A stretch of DNA of 64,000 nt from Paramoeba atlantica (lineage: Eukaryota; Discosea), in the NCBI GenBank assembly GCA_977017575.1, contig CDRNVI010000013.1:62001-126000 (forward strand), in the 5' to 3' direction. The notes below the pieces were generated by a model. The model worked only from the letters and a program-made list of their open reading frames with translations. It had not been told where the DNA came from and ran no database searches. This document shows positions 8,938-18,822 of this stretch, one piece after another (position 1 is the first letter of the stretch; every line of letters begins with the position of its first letter). Made by a program: the position numbers and the translations under genes.

Positions 8938-10835
8938 CAAAAAAACAAAGGTCTTCAAAAAAACAAAGGTCTTCAAAAAAACAAAGGTCTTCAAAAAAAC
9001 AAAGGTCTTCAAAAAAACAAAGGTCTTCAAAAAAACAAAGGTCTTCAAAAAAACAAAGGTCTTCAAAAAAAAAACAAAGGTCTTCAAAAAAACAAAGGTC
9101 TTCAAAAAAACAAAGGTCTTCAAAAAAACAAAGGTCTTCAAAAAAACAAAGGTCTTCAAAAAAACAAAGGTCTTCAAAAAAACAAAGGTCTTCAAAAAAA
9201 CAAAGGTCTTCAAAAAAACAAAGGTCTTCAAAAAAAAACAAAGGTCTTCAAAAAAACAAAGGTCTTCAAAAAAACAAAGGTCTTCAAAAAAACAAAGGTC
9301 TTCAAAAAAACAAAGGTCTTCAAAAAAACAAAGGTCTTCAAAAAAACAAAGGTCTTCAAAAAAACAAAGGTCTTCAAAAAAAACAAAGGTCTTCAAAAAA
9401 ACAAAGGTCTTCAAAAAAACAAAGGTCTTCAAAAAAACAAAGGTCTTCAAAAAAACAAAGGTCTTCAAAAAAACAAAGGTCTTCAAAAAAACATAGGTCT
9501 TCAAAAAAACAAAGGTCTTCAAAAAAACAAAGGTCTTCAAAAAAACAAAGGTCTTCAAAAAAACAAAGGTCTTCAAAAAAACAAAGGTCTTCAAAAAAAC
9601 AAAGGTCTTCAAAAAAACAAAGGTCTTCAAAAAAAACAAAGGTCTTCAAAAAAACAAAGGTCTTCAAAAAAACAAAGGTCTTCAAAAAAACAAAGGTCTT
9701 CAAAAAAACAAAGGTCTTCAAAAAAACAAAGGTCTTCAAAAAAACAAAGGTCTTCAAAAAAACATAGGTCTTCAAAAAAACAAAGGTCTTCAAAAAAACA
9801 AAGGTCTTCAAAAAAACAAAGGTCTTCAAAAAAACAAAGGTCTTCAAAAAAACAAAGGTCTTCAAAAAAACAAAGGTCTTCAAAAAAACAAAGGTCTTCA
9901 AAAAAACAAAGGTCTTCAAAAAAACATAGGTCTTCAAAAAAACAAAGGTCTTCAAAAAAACAAAGGTCTTCAAAAAAACAAAGGTCTTCAAAAAAACAAA
10001 GGTCTTCAAAAAAACAAAGGTCTTCAAAAAAACAAAGGTCTTCAAAAAAAACAAAGGTCTTCAAAAAAACAAAGGTCTTCAAAAAAACAAAGGTCTTCAA
10101 AAAAACAAGGGTCTTCAAAAAAACAAAGGTCTTCAAAAAAACAAAGGTCTTCAAAAAAACATAGGTCTTCAAAAAAACAAAGGTCTTCAAAAAAACAAAG
10201 GTCTTCAAAAAAACAAAGGTCTTCAAAAAAACAAAGGTCTTCAAAAAAACATAGGTCTTCAAAAAAACAAAGGTCTTCAAAAAAACAAAGGTCTTCAAAA
10301 AAACAAAGGTCTTCAAAAAAACAAAGGTCTTCAAAAAAACAAAGGTCTTCAAAAAAACAAAGGTCTTCAAAAAAACAAAGGTCTTCAAAAAAACAAAGGT
10401 CTTCAAAAAAACATAGGTCTTCAAAAAAACAAAGGTCTTCAAAAAAACAAAGGTCTTCAAAAAAACAAAGGTCTTCAAAAAAACAAAGGTCTTCAAAAAA
10501 ACAAAGGTCTTCAAAAAAACAAAGGTCTTCAAAAAAAACAAAGGTCTTCAAAAAAACAAAGGTCTTCAAAAAAACAAAGGTCTTCAAAAAAACAAGGGTC
10601 TTCAAAAAAACAAAGGTCTTCAAAAAAACAAAGGTCTTCAAAAAAACATAGGTCTTCAAAAAAACAAAGGTCTTCAAAAAAACAAAGGTCTTCAAAAAAA
10701 CAAAGGTCTTCAAAAAAACAAAGGTCTTCAAAAAAACAAAGGTCTTCAAAAAAACAAAGGTCTTCAAAAAAACAAAGGTCTTCAAAAAAACAAAGGTCTT
10801 CAAAAAACCAAAGGTCTTCAAAAAAACAAAGATTA
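8938..10835. repeat. 18-bp satellite array, type 2, with higher-order structure
   Basis: There are about 105 tandem copies of an 18-mer (plus strand CTTCAAAAAAACAAAGGT). Most copies are identical, and rare variants (CATAGG at 9763, 9925, 10160, 10250, 10412 and 10647; CAAGGG at 10106 and 10593) repeat with a 487-bp offset. The last roughly 1.07 kb is therefore a duplication of about 27 units. Because 18 is divisible by 3, long meaningless ORFs (repeats of FLKTFV, FEDLCF or KNKGLQ) run through it in several frames. On the minus strand the array is T-rich and directly precedes the EN-1 start codon. Confidence 0.95.
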
Positions 10836-11289
10836 GAAGTCTACGCATGGAAATTTAACCGAGGGGCTAATATCGGGTCAAATGCCCCGGAAGGGGGTTA
10901 TAATTTTCATTGTTCTTTTCCCCGAAAGGGGGTTGTAATTGAATCATGTATAAAAGCTACAATATGTATTCTGAAAATTTACATATTTACTGATTACTTA
11001 CTTGTAGAATCTTTTTCCTTTACGCGTTTTTTGTCCCACCCACCAAACCCCCATCCTATAGCCGCCGGGTTTGGCGGGTGCAACCCGCTAACATAGTGAT
11101 ATATTATAAATTTGTATTGTTTGTTTTGAAAGGCCTATTTTGTCAAGATGATGTAGAAGCTACATACGTTTCAATTTGCTTTTCATGTATATGATATGAA
11201 TAGGTGAACTCATGTGAAAATAAATTATTATTTCATCTTTATAGTTATTTTCTTTTATGTCCTGTGCGGCCCCTCGGTGTGGATTTCCT
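10836..11289 (+). mobile_element. Solo A-B remnant of an SDR (DIRS/VIPER-like) element inside the satellite
   Basis: An A-like part (from ATTAGAAGTCTACG through TTTAACCGAGGGGCT) is followed by the link CCCACCCACCAAACCCCC and a B-like part ending CCCCTCGGTGTGGATTTC. This equals one A2-link-B2 unit with no internal region. It is what recombination between A1 and A2 would leave, analogous to a solo LTR. A contains two strong hairpins, CCCC-GGAA-GGGG and CCCC-GAAA-GGGG. Satellite continues on both sides, so it inserted into the array. Divergence from SDR-1 suggests a different subfamily or an older insertion. Confidence 0.7.
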
Positions 11290-11512
11290 TCAAAAAAAAC
11301 AAAGGTCTTCAAAAAAACAAAGGTCTTCAAAAAAACAAAGGTCTTCAAAAAAACAAAGGTCTTCAAAAAAACAAAGGTCTTCAAAAAAACAAAGGTCTTC
11401 AAAAAAACAAAGGTCTTCAAAAAAACAAAGGTCTTCAAAAAAACAAAGGTCTTCAAAAAAACAAAGGTCTTCAAAAAAACAAAGGTCTTCTAAAAAAACA
11501 AAGGTCTGAATG
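11290..11512. repeat. 18-bp satellite array, type 2, outer block
   Basis: About 12 copies of the same 18-mer as 8938-10835, cut off from it by the solo SDR remnant. The block ends eight bases before the EN-1 target duplication at 11521-11532, so it forms the extreme 5' end of the EN-1 insertion unit. Confidence 0.9.
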
Positions 11513-11532
11513 AAAAAAAATGAACTGCGTCA

Positions 11533-14500
11533 TTTAATACAAGATTAACGTCGTCGACGTAAGCGTGGACGTTGACTTCCGGAAACTCCCCGGCAAGGGT
11601 CTCTAGTATCGGCTGCAGAAAGGCGCAAAAATATATAGTGGAAAGCGTTGAACCTTGTCTGACTCCATTAGTGCTTTTGACAATCCCAGCCAGCCCATTG
11701 GTAGTTGTCCCGTAAAACAATAATTCGGAGGGTTCCGCATATTCTGCATGAAAGAATCGTTGAAAAGGGCGGAGCGTTGAAAGACCAAAAATATGTTTCG
11801 CTATGTTCTCTCTTGAAGGGGAATTAAACGCATTTTTTAGGTCTATTGATAAGATGCATGCCCCCGTTCTGTAGCGTTCATTTAATGTGTGAATGATACG
11901 TTCGCACCCAGCCTTCCACAGCACGCCCTGTTGTATCGGAGTGAAAAGGGGCTGAAGAACGGTTTCGTAACGTTGAACAAGGACATTTCCCGCGAGCTTC
12001 ATAAAAACCTCCCCGATTGCAACTGGTCGTACTCCTCCTCCTGACTTTTCAATCGCTACCAGTCTTGCTCGGGTCAGTCGCTGCATTAGCTCTTGGGATA
12101 GCACACCATTGATCAAATCCATTAACATATGACACAGATTTGTGCCGCAAATCGGGTCGTCGATGAGAATCCGCACCATGCTGTCGGTTGTGCCTGTCGG
12201 ACCGGGACTTACTCCCTTTGCCAACCGCGTTCCCGCAGCCCGAAGCTCAGAGATGTCTAATCCCGTCAGCAATGGCGCGCCACTTGGCAAATCAAATTTG
12301 TACTCATGCTGTGGGTGTAAGTCTTTCAATTTCTCCAATGTTTGATCATCAGTTAGTGTTTTTTGAACAAATTTCTGGTCCATGACTTTCGCAGCCTTAC
12401 TTGTGCAACCTTCCATGAAGAGACGCGTTGCCTTTTTGATAGCCCGTTTATCGGCAGCGTTTTCTGCAGATTGTGGTTGTCGCGGCGTGCCGTCATCCAT
12501 CTTAGTGTCCGTCTCAAAAGGACGACGACGTCGTCGACGATTGGATACCTCTCGTATTGTGGCCAAGGAGAATTTCATCGCTGAGAGAACGCCCTGCCAG
12601 ATTTTGTGACGTTGTGGGTACGTACTGTTGGTGTACTCGCTCATAATTTCTCTGTACGATGAAACTACCGCAGGCATCATTTCCGGTTTTATTACACGTG
12701 ACGTCGGAATTGGATCATAATCCAGGTCCTTGGATGTCCAACCTTCTTTCGACTTCAATTTCTGTTGCTCGGCTGATTGTCCCATCATGACACTCTCTTC
12801 CTGGCCTTCAGATTGGTTATTGAAATTGGTGGATTTGCAGTCGGGCGCAGGAGCGTGCCATATGATTCTGTGCGTCCTAACATTCTCATGAGGCGGCAGT
12901 GTACCGATGAACTCTTCGCCAACCTTATGACCTACGATGCCTACGTAGCTGATATTTAACTTCCACGTTCCTTTTCTACGGTATACGCTGGATACTTTAC
13001 CCAATGAGACGTTGACCTCATCTTGCCTATCAAACGACCACGCGACAGAACACATCGCTCCCTTTCTGATGTGTTCAGACCACGATCGGATTTCACTTGC
13101 CAGGATGGGGAAATCCTGATTTGAGCACGATGCTAGTGTTTCGCAAATTTCCGTCGATTTAGCGTTCATGTCAAACTGGACCCTGATCGGTGTATCTCGG
13201 GGGTTCTGAGACACCGCTTCATCAAGCTGTGGAGAACCGTCGGAAGAGTGATTTGCAGAGTCTCGTACCTGCGACACCTCTTCTACCGTGTTTTCTTCCA
13301 GCTGTTCTTCAAGCTGTGAAGGACCGTCGGAAGAATGATGCGCAGAGTCCCTTATCTGCGACGCCTCTTCTACCATGTTTTCAAAAGTTAATTCATATGG
13401 CACTTGGAGAGGACTGGGAAGCTCCTGCGAATCCTTCGACCTGTCTGAGTTTGAGAACTGCCTGTCCTCTGAATTCCGCGACGTAGAGTTGCAGTCAAAG
13501 AAGGGACGTTCGGATTTCGGCGTACTTTGCGGCTCCTTACTTATACCCGAAGTTTGAGTTGGGGTTAACGGTGTGTCCGGTGTTTCTGAAAATACGGGGC
13601 AATGTTCGTGTGTCTTTCCTTCAGAAATTTCTTCCGCGTCAGGTGTTTTTGCCTCACTGAAATCTGCCTCGCGTTTTGCTGCACACGGTTTTGTTTCTTG
13701 TGATTCGGAACCTCCTCCGGACGCGGTGGTGTTTAGTGTTGCTGAATTGGCTCTGCGAACCGTGTCGAAATCTGGGCCAGCGTCTGGTTGTAAGGCTGAG
13801 CGCGATTCTGGTTGCACGCCTGTTTGGAAAATCGAAGGTGACACGCATACTCCAGAATACTCGTCACTTGACAGTGAGGGCAGCGTCGCAGACAAAGAAG
13901 GCAGCGTGTTTGATATCAGGCTTGCAATGGGCTTTAAAGACTGAACTACAGCGGTGGCTGACGGTAACTGGAACTTATATCCCTCAGGACGACGAATCCG
14001 AATTAGTGAACTGACTTTTTCTTGCCTCGATGCGGCCGCTTCTTGATCTTTTCTTTCCTTTGCCTTCCTTTCTGCTTCATCCACTTGTTTCTTCAGCTCG
14101 TGAAAGGACATTCGAAAACCTTTTCTGAAATTCTTTTTCGCGGATGGCGGCGTTACCGGTCGAGGGGGCGCTGTTTCTGTCGGCGATTCTTGGCTATTGA
14201 ATTCTTGGCTATTGAATTCTGAAAAATCCTGACGGGCGCTGTCGACTCGCGGTTGTATCGGTTTGTCCAGCGGTAATGACGGTAGTGGCGCCGGAGGTGT
14301 CGACGGCAGGTGGCGTGCCAACGAGGGACGCATCGAGGGCGGGGGCGTTGGCAATCGCGGGGGTGTACGTGGCGGTGGTGTACGTGGCGGTGCGAGCGAT
14401 GGCGTCGGCAGTGAAAAATGCGTCGCTGGCGGAGGTGTCTTATGTGGGGGCGGATCGCTCGACGGAGGTTTCGTTCTGGCGGGCACGGATTTCTTGCTGC

Positions 14501-14576
14501 GTCGGGCAGGTGCGAGAGGTAAAATTTCAGGAGCTACTCCTGTTTCTTTTGACTGAGAGCGGGTGACCACTCCCAT
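11533..14576 (-). pseudogene. RELa-1 N-terminal block: basic/proline-rich region, barrel-like domain, RT to YVDD
   Basis: The ATG at 14576 is chosen because MGVVTRSQSKETGVAPEILP matches the start of four other RELa copies. Lysine/arginine-rich and proline-rich regions follow. Residues about 510-572 (CSVAWSFDRQ...GKV...GHKVGEEF-G-LPPHENVR) are the shared barrel-like domain. RT motifs are KGVSPGPTGTTDS, KSGGGVRPVAIGE, SIDLKNAFNSPSR, GVRQGSTLSTIYF and AYVDDVN. The frame is open for about 1014 codons until EN-1 cuts it just after YVDD. Confidence 0.85.
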
Positions 14577-14620
14577 GGAAGAAGTAAGAATATGAAATAA
14601 TAAGACAACAACGTTTGGAC

Positions 14621-15572
14621 ATGACTGAATCTGAAAATACTGTGAAAGAAGCGAAGGCCTCCGGTTCATTTGGTTTTTCGGCTACAGTTGAGAAGCTCAA
14701 GTGCGCCAGGTTGGGTCGGGGCAGTCTTTTTCTACCTCCTCGGTGTGAAGAGACTGTGGCAAAACTTCGCGCAAGAGGACTTTACCAGATGTCTCTTTCT
14801 TGCTCCCCCGGTGCTCGCATTGCTGTCGTGTGGCATATGACGTATGCGGCGAAGCTGGTGTTGTGGGAGGGAATCGTGATTAAGAAGAGAGTTCAGGGAG
14901 GATGGTGGATTGGTTATGATCGGACACCTGGACGACAATTTCCCTTTCCTCCACTTGATATGAGGGTCGTGATCAGCGGTGGTCGCGTGCGGACAACAGA
15001 TCGGAGGAGGAAAGATCGAGTAAGAAGGAGGAAACGTCGGTATTTCTCTTGCAAGGAGACTGAGCGTGGCAAACTCGGCTCCAAGGAGAACTTAAAGAAC
15101 TCAGCTATTGCCAGGAAAAAGGACCTATGCATAATGACACTCAACACAACCACGTTAGATTTACAGGGCTGCGATAAAATTTCTCTGCGTTCGAGTGGGA
15201 GGTTAAAATTACTACTGCGCATGCTGGAATTACGCAGCGTGGATGTTTGCTGCGTGCAAGAAACTCGTTTGAACACTAGCACCCCACTAGTCAACCGTTC
15301 AATCATGCTAGGCTCGACCAGGTTCTTATATTTCAGCAGCGCAGATAACGGATACGGAGGAATGCTAATGATCAGCCGATTTCCATTATCCGATGTGCGG
15401 AGAGCAACAGATCGAATAATGATAGGGCATCATCGTACGCGGTCGTGCAAAATAGCAATCTTCAACGTTTACGCTCCAACGGCAACAGCAGAAGAAGATA
15501 TCGTTACTCAGTTTGCTGCAAAAGTGATAGATATTTTCACCTCGAATAGGAGTGCTCTAAAACTCATTGCAG
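14621..15572 (+). pseudogene. EN-2 N-terminal domain and first half of endonuclease
   Basis: Residues about 62-125 (SPGARIAVVWHMTYAAK...GGWWIGYDRT...FPFPPLDMRVVISGGRVR) match the N-terminal domain of EN-1. An arginine/lysine-rich linker follows. The AP-endonuclease begins at LCIMTLNTTTLDLQG and continues through DVCCVQETRLNTST, NGYGGMLMISRFPL and IAIFNVYAP. It stops at LKLIAG, where the 15573-16064 fragment is inserted exactly within the LIAGDFNAPL motif. Confidence 0.85.
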
Positions 15573-16064
15573 GGAAAACTCTTATAATAATATGTTTAAT
15601 ACCCACTGAGTAGATCATATGTTTTCCTTTTTGTAAATTATGCAGTCTGACTTAGCTTCTAATATCGATTAGAAGTTCGGATTCTCTTTTGACCATGGAT
15701 ATCCAACTCTAAATTCCCAACTCTGCGGCACCCTTATCCTTCTCCAGAAAAGACCTCAGCTGTGAATGCACAACGGCCCCATTTAACTCTTGCAGGTGGA
15801 GCTGAAATTCGAGGTGTACTTGCTTCCGGGGGAGACAGCACGCATCTGCTAGAGCACTCAGAAGGGACTTCGTGTTGTGGTGAAGCGCCCCCCCTGACAG
15901 CATTGGAATGCATCTGAACATGTCCTCAGGAATTGTGCCGGGTCGGACGTAAGTGTCATGCTTTCGTTTGATGGCATCACGAAACAGCTTTGCACAGTTT
16001 GTACCTAGGTTCGATGGCGCTAATTCATGAATTACGGTGAAATCATAAAAAATTTCCCCTGTAC
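15573..16064 (-). mobile_element. Young 5'-truncated RELa-1-like 3' end inserted in EN-2
   Basis: 492 bp nearly identical to window positions 117-630, differing at only about four sites. It covers the last 130 or so residues of the endonuclease ORF plus the 3' UTR. The flanks carry the duplication TTGCAG (15567-15572 and 16065-16070). The 3' end stops at GAGTTTTCC with no poly(A) and no satellite, which defines the true 3' terminus of RELa-1. Its seven-C run keeps the C-terminal frame intact, unlike the copy at 441. Confidence 0.85.
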
Positions 16065-18822
16065 TTGCAGGAGACTTCAATGCACCCTTGACAAGATGCA
16101 AAGGAGTAAAAGAAAAAATTGCAGCATATCGAAATTTCCGGAAACTTCTTATGAATTTGGATGCAGTGTCGGCTCACGAGGTATGCCCAGCATCGAGGAA
16201 GTGGACATACAAGTTCCCTAACGGTTTCAAAAAGCAGCTGGATCATATCCTCGTGAATCGTCGGTTTGCCTCATCTGTGCGTCGACATCGGGTAGTAGTA
16301 GCTCCTACACGCACTCGTCACTGTGCCGTCGATGCTAGCATTAAAATTAAGTGGAAAGTTTCCAGAAAAGAAAGAGATCGTCGTCCTCTTTGGTTTCTTT
16401 TGCGCAACTCACACTTTCGAAAACAATTCGTCGAGAAAGCGACCGAAATCTTAAAGGACACTTCTCTCATGAGTAACGAAATGCACACGCCTCAGGAAGT
16501 CGATGAACTCTGGATTCGCGTTAGCACAATAATTAATAACTCCAAGAAATGCTTGGAGATTGATTTGGCAGGCGAGACGAACCTCACTTTTGATACACCA
16601 GTAAGCGATGATAAGCCGGCCAATCTCCAAGCTTTGTATCATATCGCGAGGAACAAACAAAAATTCAAAGAGTTCGTAGAGGATCATGAGGAAATAACCT
16701 TGAAGCTTATTCGACAAGAATGTGCCACACTGGAGGAGAACTTCAAGAAACGTCCGCGTGGAGCGTGGAAAATGATAAGAGACGTTATTGGCGACGAACG
16801 CCAGACTCTGCACATGGAAGAACGTTCGACGAAGACGAAGCTCAAAAAGCTGAGAGAACACTTCAGCGATACCTATAAGATGTCTGAAGGCAGGCCGCAC
16901 TTCGAGCCAGTTGAAGGAATTCGAATTTGTGATGATGCGTTTTCCCAAGATGAGATGACATTAGCAATAACGCAAATAACAAAAGGAAGGGTAGCTGGCT
17001 CGGATGGAATACCAATTGAGGCCTACAATGCTCTTTCTGAAAGTGCACCTTTTGCTGACATGCTTTTGAAGCTTGTAAACGGAGTTTATCACACCGGGCA
17101 TATGCCTCATTCGTGGAATGAGATCATCCATGTTCCGATACCTAAAAAGGGTGATCTTTCAGAGTTGAGCAATTGGAGGGCAATATGCTTAATTAATCAT
17201 GTCGTAAAGGTGATGAACCGCATGATTTTGAATAGGCTTCAGCCGGAAATCGACCCTAAACTAAGATGCAACCAGTTGGGATTTAGACCCTTGAGATCGG
17301 CGGTCGGAGCCCAGGCGATATTGACCGAAGTTGTTCGAAAAGCACTACGGGGACCACAGGATGTTTTCATAGGTTTCATCGACTTTAAAAGCGCCTTCCC
17401 ATCCATTTCACATGATGCAATTGCGGAAGCCTTGAAGGCCTTTTCTGTACCGCCCATATTGAGCCGAATGATACTCGCACCTTACGCTTCACCTGTAGGC
17501 TTTGTGAGATCACCTTTTGGAAACACGGATAACTTTAACATCTCGTCTGGGGTGTTGCAGGGTGATGTTCTGGCCCCGTTTCTCTTTGTCATGTGCTTGG
17601 ATAGATTGCTACATGAGAGTATGCAGTACCCAAATTTTGGACTTACCTTATTTCGATCTGGAACGAAAAGCAGAGGAAGACAAATTATGCGCCTCACAGA
17701 CATCGATTACGCCGATGATGTTGCCCTTTTCGCTGGTTCGCGAGAAACTCTACAGGACATGATGTTGTCATTAATGAATGAAGCAGCGAAGGCGGGCATG
17801 AAGCTCAATATAGGAACTACAAAGACAGCATGGATGGGCGTCGGCAAGAAATTAAATGAAAGCGGTGATATTTATTTACCGGAGCACGGCCTTATACCTT
17901 ATGTGGAGGCGTATAAATATCTAGGACACATGAAATATGCGCATACTTCGTCGCTCACTCTCCAAGAACGCGTGAAACTTGCATGGAAAGCTTTTCACAG
18001 ACTTAAGCCTCTCTGGAATCACCATATAAATGTTCTGCTTCGCTTGCGATTGTTCGAAGCCCTTGTCGGAAGTGTGTTGTCATACGGATCAGCGTCGCTT
18101 GTTCCGACACTAACCGAACTGAGAGAAACGGATGTCGAGGTAAATAAGATGAGACGTTTAGCAACAGGCACACCACTATGGAACGGGCACGAAAATACAC
18201 CGACATCTGCGCTGTATAGAGGCGACTCCAAGTTTTCTACGCAGTTACGCGTCAGCAGGGCAAAGCTTGTAGGACATTTATTGCGGCACGACTCGCCATT
18301 TCAAGAACTAATTCTTTGGAATGTGGAAGAAAATGCGAGAAAGAAGTCTCTTTCTGAGATCTGCGCTGATGATTTGGGCATCGACATTTTGGAGATGAGC
18401 GAAGCAGCTTCGAACAGGGAACTGTGGCGCTCTCTTGTAGCCAATCTGAAAACCAAACTTGATGATGCACCAACTTACGTACCTTACATTAGTAAAGCAC
18501 ACAATGCTCATCGCATACTAAGCACAAGAATCAACGAACATGACAAATGGGCTAGACTCCAATTTCAGGAAGAAAGTGTCGCAGTATGGCCTGAAGGAGA
18601 TTTGACACACGTGTATTGCGATGGTTCCGTGCAAAAATCGGGAACTTTGTACGTCAGTGGGGCAGGCGTCGCCCTGTTTCAGGGTGGGAGCTGCGTACTC
18701 CAAGAAAGCGTAAAACTGGACTCTGTGAATAACACGTCTTCGCGTGCAGAATTGTGTGCGTTTTCCAGGGCATTGTCAATCGGACAACAGAGATCTCAAA
18801 TATGCGTTATCCACGTAGACTC
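16065..18822 (+). pseudogene. EN-2 endonuclease end, reverse transcriptase and partial RNase H
   Basis: The frame resumes at GDFNAPLTRCKG and contains the endonuclease motif KQLDHILVNRRF. RT shows GSDGIPIEAYN, NWRAICLINHVVK, GFIDFKSAFPSIS, GVLQGDVLAPFLF and the catalytic DYADDVALF. The thumb has NKMRRLATGTP and RAKLVGHLLRHDSPF. RNase H starts with THVYCDGSV, includes SRAELCAF and is cut at VIHVDS. The block is open for about 920 codons. Confidence 0.85.

Larger units (their letters stand above)
2976..11520 (-). mobile_element. EN-1: ingi/L1Tc-like LINE (AP-endonuclease, RT, RNase H) with satellite leader
   Basis: Read on the minus strand, the unit runs from 11520 to a 3' tail of (GTGA)n at 2976-2995, flanked by the perfect 12-bp duplication TGAACTGCGTCA. 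The duplication shows that the 18-bp satellite (8938-10835 and 11290-11512) lies inside the inserted unit, upstream of the ATG at 8921. Coding blocks are 8921-8318, about 7876-5038 and 3791-3167. They are separated by a probable solo SDR remnant and by SDR-1. The 3' UTR (3166-2996) has no recognised feature. The EN-RT-RNH order with a tandem-repeat tail fits the ingi clade of kinetoplastids. Confidence 0.85.
108..14611 (-). mobile_element. RELa-1: CRE-like non-LTR retrotransposon, nearly complete but split by two insertions
   Basis: Read on the minus strand, it starts at about 14611 (TTGTTG, possibly the last six bases of an SL head), has its ATG at 14576, and ends at about 120 with a 3' UTR containing the palindrome CTTCTAAT-CGAT-ATTAGAAG. 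Its own sequence totals about 4.7 kb in three blocks: 14611-11521, 2975-2686 and 1464-108. EN-1 sits between the first two blocks, flanked by the 12-bp duplication TGAACTGCGTCA (2964-2975 and 11521-11532). SLR-1 sits between the last two. Across both junctions the protein continues at the residue expected from sister copies. Domain order is basic N-terminus, proline-rich region, small barrel-like domain, RT, zinc knuckle, and restriction-like endonuclease, as in the CRE/R2-type non-LTR group. Confidence 0.85.
14621..18822 (+). mobile_element. EN-2: ingi-like LINE, opened by a RELa fragment and cut inside RNase H
   Basis: It lies head-to-head with RELa-1, with only nine bases between the RELa-1 5' end and this ATG. 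Coding blocks are 14621-15572 and 16065-18822. The 3' part is missing: RNase H stops at VIHVDS where the poly(T) of R2L begins, and the remainder is not found within the window. No 3' tail or target duplication can be assigned. Confidence 0.85.

Noticed and set aside
8692-10848. Long ORFs encoding KNKGLQ, FLKTFV or FEDLCF repeats
   Set aside because: They are translations of the 18-bp satellite. A period divisible by three with no stop in several frames yields long ORFs in both directions without any coding signal.
13190-14556. Several plus-strand ORFs, including glycine-rich ones
   Set aside because: They are antisense to the RELa-1 proline-rich and serine-rich region; GC-rich proline codons give glycine/alanine-rich shadows on the other strand.
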